Shown here piece after piece: positions 59,731 to 64,000 of a stretch of DNA of 64,000 nucleotides (its first letter is position 1; every line of letters starts with the position of its first letter). The position numbers were made by a program, and so were the translations under genes. The notes under the pieces are model-generated. The model was not told the DNA's origin and did not search any database. It saw nothing but the letters and a program-made list of their open reading frames with translations. Source of the DNA: UBA6136 sp044350805. GTDB lineage: Bacteria; Pseudomonadota; Gammaproteobacteria; Methylococcales; Methylococcaceae. The stretch spans positions 6,245-70,244 of the forward strand of contig JBILGU010000015.1 in NCBI GenBank assembly GCA_044350805.1. The letters are read 5' to 3'.

Positions 59731-60939
59731 ATGAGGATTGCCCTAATTGCGGACACTTTTCCGCCACAGCGCACGTCTGGCGCGGTTCAGCTGCGGGACC
59801 TGACACGTGAATTTGCGCGGAAAGGATACTTCTTGTGCGTGCTGCTGCCTGCTCCCAATCAGCGAGAGCCTTGGAAGCTAGAGGAGTTCGACGGTGCCCA
59901 AGTACTGCGACTGAAAGCCCCGAGAACAAAAGGCATTGGCTACGTGCGGCGCAGCTTGGCAGAGTTGGTTATGCCATTCGCCATGTTGCAGAATTTGCGC
60001 AAGAGCCCGTTTGCGAAAGAGCGCTGGGACGGCGTTGTGTGGTACGCCCCATCGATCTTTCATGGCCCCTTGGTCAGCGCGATCAAGAAATCGAGCGCTT
60101 GCAAGAGTTACCTGATCATCCGTGACATCTTCCCTGAGTGGGCGGTGGACATGGGGCTGATGGGACGGGGCCTGCCCTATCGTTTTTTTGATGAGGTTGC
60201 GCGCTACCAATACTCGGTTGCTGATGTGGTCGGGGTGCAAACACCCGGCAACCGGCGGTATTTCGACACATGGCTTGAGCAGCCGGGCCGGCAGTTGGAG
60301 GTACTGCCAAACTGGTTGGACAAGCCAGCGCGAATGCGGTGTTCGATTCGAGTTGATCAGACTGCACTTGCAGGACGCAAGGTATTTGTGTACGCCGGGA
60401 ACATGGGCGTAGCCCAGGGCATGGACATTTTGTTGGACTTGGCCGAAAGGCTGCTTAGTCGATCAGACGTTGGCTTCTTGTTTGTGGGGCGTGGCCGCGA
60501 TGCGACTCGACTAAAGTCTACCGCCCAATTAAGGCAGCTCACCAACGTGTTGTTCTTTGACGAGATCGACCCCGACGAAATCCCTGACCTTTACGCCCAG
60601 TGCGCCGCTGGGATTGTTGCGTTAGACCCAAGGCACAAGTCACATAACATTCCTGGCAAGTTCCTGACCTACATGCAGAGCGGCCTGCCTGTGTTGGCCA
60701 ACGTCAACGTGGGCAATGACTTGGCCCAAATGATTAGAGGTGAACGGGTTGGACAGGTGTGTGAAACCAACCAAGTGGACAACCTCCAACAACTCACAGG
60801 AAAGTTACTTAATCAAATTGAAACGGATTCAAGCTTGTCAGCTCGCTGCGCCGCCTTGTTTGCACGCGAATTCGCCGTCGAAAACACCGTAAAACAGATT
60901 GTGGCGGCCCTTTCGGTGAATAAGGCAGGTCGACCATGA
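59731..60939 (+). CDS. wbuB: L-FucNAc/L-FucNAm transferase WbuB (GT4)
   Basis: This retaining transferase of the GT-B fold adds L-FucNAc (or its amidino form) to the lipid-linked chain. The 402 residues start MRIALIADTFPPQRTSGAVQ with the acceptor-side turn, followed by DGVVWYAPSIFHGPLVSA and YLIIRDIFPEWAVDMGLMG, a signature of the WbuB group, VEVLPNWLDKPARM, FVYAGNMGVAQGMDILL, and IVALDPRHKSHNIPGKFLTYMQSGLPVLANVN, the donor-binding region. It follows fnlC by 10 nt, the canonical fnlA-fnlB-fnlC-wbuB arrangement. Overlap of its stop by an ATG suggests a lost coupled gene after it (see next feature). Confidence 0.93.
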   Translation: MRIALIADTFPPQRTSGAVQLRDLTREFARKGYFLCVLLPAPNQREPWKLEEFDGAQVLRLKAPRTKGIGYVRRSLAELVMPFAMLQNLRKSPFAKERWDGVVWYAPSIFHGPLVSAIKKSSACKSYLIIRDIFPEWAVDMGLMGRGLPYRFFDEVARYQYSVADVVGVQTPGNRRYFDTWLEQPGRQLEVLPNWLDKPARMRCSIRVDQTALAGRKVFVYAGNMGVAQGMDILLDLAERLLSRSDVGFLFVGRGRDATRLKSTAQLRQLTNVLFFDEIDPDEIPDLYAQCAAGIVALDPRHKSHNIPGKFLTYMQSGLPVLANVNVGNDLAQMIRGERVGQVCETNQVDNLQQLTGKLLNQIETDSSLSARCAALFAREFAVENTVKQIVAALSVNKAGRP

Positions 60940-61519
60940 AAATTTTCAGCGCAGATTACCGAGAGAACTGACTGCGAAAGTACAGGGTAGCCTACGTAAG
61001 CGACAACATCGCAACATCCACGAAATCTATTAAGGAGCGTTGCCAGCGCATTTTTAACGCAGTTATCTAAGTCCACATCAACATGCTGCAACGCAAGGTC
61101 CGGAGAAGATGATTGGTATTTGTGGCCTCATGGCGCTTGTTTTTTTTGATGATGGTGGGCAAATCCCGCAAGTGCGGCGGTTTGCTGCCGTTGGTGCTAT
61201 TGCAGATCCAACAATCGCTGCCGGCACGAAGTCACCGCCAGGTTTTGGCATAGCTTGGTTTCTCTTGAGCCGGTTTCTATTCTGCTTGAAATTAAGGCGG
61301 GTCCCTACGAACCTAGCGCACAAAGGTATCAGGCGACATGGGCCCCGAAGGAGGGGTCTGAAGAAGGAAAAGCCTACCTGGCCAATCTACATGCATTGAT
61401 TAGGTCAACGTAAAACCGACCCCAAACCTAGGATAGGATGTACTCATGTCTGATATTTGCTCAGATTTCTTCTGCTACAAAAGACCAGACACGCTGGTAT
61501 CGATCCTCTCGGATTCCTG
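60940..61519. other. Region without intact genes; probable gene remnants
   Basis: No intact gene is visible in these 580 bases. An ATGA overlaps the wbuB stop and opens a coupled reading (MKIFSADYREN, then stop at 60969), the stump of a lost downstream gene. A plus-strand reading 61109-61399 gives 96 residues, beginning MIGICGLMALVFFDDGGQIP, with no family match I trust; it may be a decayed fragment of an Asn-synthetase-like gene, since the start resembles M-C-G-I. In a second frame, roughly 61200-61411, there is a protein-like stretch (EIKAGPYEPSAQRYQATWAP, then EEGKAYLANLHALI) ending in a stop, also unidentified. The block looks like decayed coding DNA. Confidence 0.45.
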
Positions 61520-63334
61520 ATGTCGCTTAACCTGTCGATACAACTATTCTGCGCTGTTTTAGCGGGGGCTAGCCTGTTGCATTTGAGGGTGCTTGACAAA
61601 GAACAGGATCGATATGATCGGTGGCTCTTTTGGGGCGCGTCCCTACTTCTGATCGTTTTTGCTGCTTTTCGATCGCTGGGTGTGGGTGTAGATGATTTGG
61701 GTGGGTATGCCAGTACCCTGCCTGATATGGCTTGCCCGACCTTCGAATGTGGTCAGTGGATACAGGGGGAACGTGACCAGGCATGGTACTCGCTCGTTGG
61801 TCTGCTCAAGTCTTTTTACCGCCACCCGCGAGTGGTTCTTTGGTTGGCCGGGATAGGTCTGGCCGCCAAGCTGTGGGTGATTGATCGCCTTTGTAGTCAT
61901 CGGTCCCTGGCGCTGCTGTTTTACGTGTCATGTTTTTACCTGATCCATGACATTACCGCACTGCGGGTTTCGCTGGCAATCAGTGTGTATCTGCTCGGCT
62001 TTTATTGCTTGGTGCAGGGCTGCTGGCGATGGGGCACGGGCTTATTGGCGGTTAATGGGTTTTTCCATCTGCAGGCGTTTGTGGCCCCCTTGCTTTTGGT
62101 GGGTCGATGCTTGGCCTTGACGTCTCGACGAGTGCAACTCGGCTTATTGTTGCCCCTACTATTGTTGGGCATGGGGATCTACCCCGGTGATGCGATTCTG
62201 AGTTGGCTCATGTCGCTTCATTGGGGCCGCCGATTGGTGGGCATCCTCTTTCATGGTTATGAGGGCATGAAAATCGCTGGTTATTACGATCACACCCGGC
62301 TCTGGCCAGTGGTGGCCCCGCCAACGTTGTTTTTAGCGGCTTGGCTTATTTCCGATTTACCGGATCGACATCGTCGTGTGTTTCAGTACACAGCGATAAG
62401 TTTGATTATTGCCGCCTTGTTTTTGTGGGGCTATGCCGTCGTACCAGAGGTTCAGCTCCGCTTATGGCATTTCTTTCTGGTGCCTATCGTCTTCGTGATT
62501 GGCAATGTTCGGCTGACGCGCTGGAAACTGGTAGCTATTCTAGCGCTCTCCACGATTTATTTGCTGAAGTATACGGTTATGCACGATCTGTTGCTGGATC
62601 AGCAGCAGGTACATTTTCACCCGCCCGTTGGGGGCCAGATTGCCTTGCAAACTTCGGCAATCGCCTGTGGTGAGGGCTGTGGCTTTAACGTGACGCAGGG
62701 CACCGTCGCCATTTTACAGGCGACGCCTGATGTGGGGTATCGGTTTGCTGGGTGGTCCGGGGGGTGCGTGGGAGCTGATCCTCTATGTGCGGTAACGGTT
62801 GAGGATGATGTGTCGGTCGGTGCCCAATTTGTTAAGACAGTGGTAATTTCTTTGCAATCGACCGGCAGTGGCGCCCTGTCGGCGGAGGGACAAGCGGCCT
62901 GTAGTGGAACATGTGCTTGGCACCCAGATTTGGGATCTAAACTTTACATTACAGCAACTCCGGCTGAGGGGTGGCGGTTTGGCGGTTGGAGCGGTGACTG
63001 TGAGGGGAGTGAGGCAAACTGCGTTTTGACGCCCGGGACGGACCATTTTGTGTTGGCCGCATTCGTTCAGGTGTTTCCCATTCACATTTCAACCGGCTCA
63101 GGTGGAACGGTAAAAGGTCTGCCCGGGGCGGCGGCGGCAGGTTGTTCCCCCGTTTGTGAGCTGACGTTAGATGTAGGAACGGAATTAACCCTCCAGGCGG
63201 TGCCAGATACCTCCTATCGGTTTATAGGCTGGACAGGTGCGTGCCAGGGGCATGAAGCCAGATGTAATGTGAAGTTGGACACGTCGCTAGAGGTTGGAAC
63301 GACTTTTGCTGTGAAGCGCATAGGGTTGAGGTAA
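61520..63334 (+). CDS. EpsG-like polysaccharide polymerase fused to three Cys-rich extracytoplasmic repeats
   Basis: This 604-residue protein has two halves. Residues 1 to about 365 are a polytopic membrane region of ten or so spans with EpsG-family marks: AFRSLGVGVDDLGGYAST at about 49-66, and ALRVSLAISVYLLGFYCL at about 149-166. EpsG proteins are thought to be Wzy-type polymerases. Residues about 370-598 are three repeats of about 75 residues, each with two pairs of Cys and a core such as YRFAGWSGGCVGADPLC, WRFGGWSGDCEGSEANC and YRFIGWTGACQGHEARC, the divergent InlB B-repeat type. Each probably forms two disulfides in the periplasm. ATG 61520 is preferred over TTG 61457. The fusion is unusual. 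Confidence 0.78.
   Translation: MSLNLSIQLFCAVLAGASLLHLRVLDKEQDRYDRWLFWGASLLLIVFAAFRSLGVGVDDLGGYASTLPDMACPTFECGQWIQGERDQAWYSLVGLLKSFYRHPRVVLWLAGIGLAAKLWVIDRLCSHRSLALLFYVSCFYLIHDITALRVSLAISVYLLGFYCLVQGCWRWGTGLLAVNGFFHLQAFVAPLLLVGRCLALTSRRVQLGLLLPLLLLGMGIYPGDAILSWLMSLHWGRRLVGILFHGYEGMKIAGYYDHTRLWPVVAPPTLFLAAWLISDLPDRHRRVFQYTAISLIIAALFLWGYAVVPEVQLRLWHFFLVPIVFVIGNVRLTRWKLVAILALSTIYLLKYTVMHDLLLDQQQVHFHPPVGGQIALQTSAIACGEGCGFNVTQGTVAILQATPDVGYRFAGWSGGCVGADPLCAVTVEDDVSVGAQFVKTVVISLQSTGSGALSAEGQAACSGTCAWHPDLGSKLYITATPAEGWRFGGWSGDCEGSEANCVLTPGTDHFVLAAFVQVFPIHISTGSGGTVKGLPGAAAAGCSPVCELTLDVGTELTLQAVPDTSYRFIGWTGACQGHEARCNVKLDTSLEVGTTFAVKRIGLR
62632..63318 (+). repeat. Three tandem GWSG-type protein repeats (coding)
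   Basis: Three direct protein-level repeats of about 70-78 residues lie at approximately 62632-62835, 62840-63072 and 63080-63312. Each has the pattern Gly/Thr-rich strand, Cys-x3-4-Cys, (A/T)-x-P-(D/E), W-(S/T)-G-x-C, about six residues, Cys, then a hydrophobic strand ending Phe. They differ at the DNA level, so they are old duplications and not slippage products. Confidence 0.8.
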
Positions 63335-63518
63335 TGGTCGCGGGGCTGCCGATGACGCGAGTAGAAAATATGGTTTAGCCACACTTCCAATATTGGGGGT
63401 ATGCTTTCATTTCTTAGGAGCAATTCGTCAACCAAGAATCGGAATTGGTGATGGATCCCAAAGTTAATTTGAGATTGTTATAGCGTTTATGCTGAACTAA
63501 TAATCTTCAGTTCAACTG

Positions 63519-63873
63519 TCATCGAGGGGTTAAGCCATCCCAGTGATCAAGGTACCTCATCACGGTATCTGTCTTGGACCAACGACCACTTTTCATGATC
63601 AAAGGCATGCTGGCACCTTGCTTCATAAGATCCCGAGCAGCGCCGATCCGGATCGAATGTCCGCTGATGGCCTGAATACTTTCTGGGGGAAGTTCTGCCT
63701 TTGCTGCGAGGCGTTTCAAAATGCGGTTGACTTGCCCTGATGTCAAACCAGAATCAGAACCCTCACGTAGGCTGAAGAAAATGGGGCCGATAGTTTGATC
63801 TGTGGATGCTTCGATCCAAACGTGAAGAGCTTCTGTTGCTTTAGTACCCAACTCAAGCCAGCGGCCTTGTGCG
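63519..63873 (-). pseudogene. Truncated tyrosine recombinase (C-terminal part), homologue of the gene at 22288
   Basis: The minus-strand reading encodes the C-terminal part of a Cre-like integrase: GRWLEL and TEALHVWIEAS, VNRILKRLAAKAELP, AISGHSIRIGAARDLMKQ and RWSKTDTVMRYLDHWDG. The catalytic His-x-x-Arg, Trp and Tyr are kept; the Arg and Lys of the N-terminal half of the domain are missing because homology stops at about 63873 and other sequence begins. The longest start-initiated reading is 110 residues (TTG 63851). It is in the same orientation as the complete recombinase 40 kb to the left. Confidence 0.85.
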
Positions 63874-64000
63874 GTAACTGTTCACGCCCTTGCTAGCCTC
63901 ATACATGATGGGCATCATCCTCATCATGAAAAAACCTTCGTTTTACCCCGCGCTCGACAAGAAACCTGAACCTCAATCGATGGAAGAGGCTGAAGAAGCC
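63874..64000 (+). mobile_element. Probable left end of an insertion sequence that cut the recombinase
   Basis: The recombinase homology stops exactly where GTAACTGTTCACGCCC begins at 63874. Starts with GTAA are common for IS66-family termini, but I cannot confirm the family. An open reading from ATG 63905 (MMGIILIMKKPSFYPALDKK) runs out of the window, acidic after residue 20. Only 127 bases are visible, so both the element and its first gene are incomplete. Confidence 0.4.

Noticed and set aside
61109..61399. 96-codon reading after wbuB as a real gene
   Set aside because: The start looks like a decayed Asn-synthetase end (M-x-G-I-x-G) and the remainder has no consistent protein pattern; better frames exist in part of it.

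Overview
The window looks like a proteobacterial chromosome segment, most plausibly from a betaproteobacterium or a close gammaproteobacterial relative. The main reason is the divergent pairing of mreB-mreC-mreD-mrdA with gatC-gatA-gatB, an arrangement I know from Betaproteobacteria. I cannot place the genus. No rRNA, tRNA or CRISPR array was seen.

Left part (1 to about 22.2 kb) is ordinary chromosome. It holds the rod-shape genes (mrdA cut by the window edge, mreD, mreC, mreB on the minus strand), the aminoacyl-tRNA amidotransferase genes gatCAB on the plus strand, a small membrane protein, three glycosyltransferases, a 1402-residue SNF2-type ATPase, an RRM RNA-binding protein with its own terminator, a DMT-family permease whose 3' end overlaps a convergent SPOUT methyltransferase gene by 248 nt, a pseudouridine synthase, a PfkB-family kinase and a dynamin-like GTPase.

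Right part (about 22.3 to 63.9 kb) is a roughly 40 kb surface-polysaccharide island. A complete Cre-like tyrosine recombinase lies at its left end. A truncated relative in the same orientation lies at its right end, cut by what looks like the end of another mobile element. In order the island contains: two divergent Wzz-like membrane paralogues, one with a nine-copy hexanucleotide tract coding for Asp-Lys; a WecA-like initiating transferase; a graveyard of a broken GDP-fucose pathway (fcl and gmd remnants around an IS5-family remnant that cuts a GxxExxY gene); a PglK-like ABC flippase; a nonulosonic (pseudaminic-type) acid operon including pseC, pseF, a PseG-PseH fusion, a formyltransferase, a PIG-L deacetylase and pseI; methyltransferases, glycosyltransferases and a Wzy-like polymerase; a second modified-sugar block with a TylF-type methyltransferase, SDR, ATP-grasp protein, HAD protein and WecE aminotransferase; and an L-FucNAm block (amidotransferase, HisH2, HisF2, fnlA, fnlB, fnlC, wbuB). 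It ends with an EpsG-like membrane protein fused to three cysteine-rich extracellular repeats.

Together the island could build and export a heteropolysaccharide carrying an acyl-modified nonulosonic acid, an acetamidino-L-fucose derivative and possibly a methylated or acylated 4-amino-6-deoxyhexose. The initiating transferase, flippase, two candidate polymerases, chain-length-type proteins and seven or eight glycosyltransferases are all present. No Wzx, dTDP-sugar synthesis genes (rmlA, rmlB) or dedicated PseB are present, so some precursors must come from elsewhere or be shared between pathways. The clearest novelties are the EpsG-repeat fusion, the recombinase pair around the island, the slippage-prone Wzz paralogue, and the ATP-grasp/HAD/WecE/TylF sugar block.
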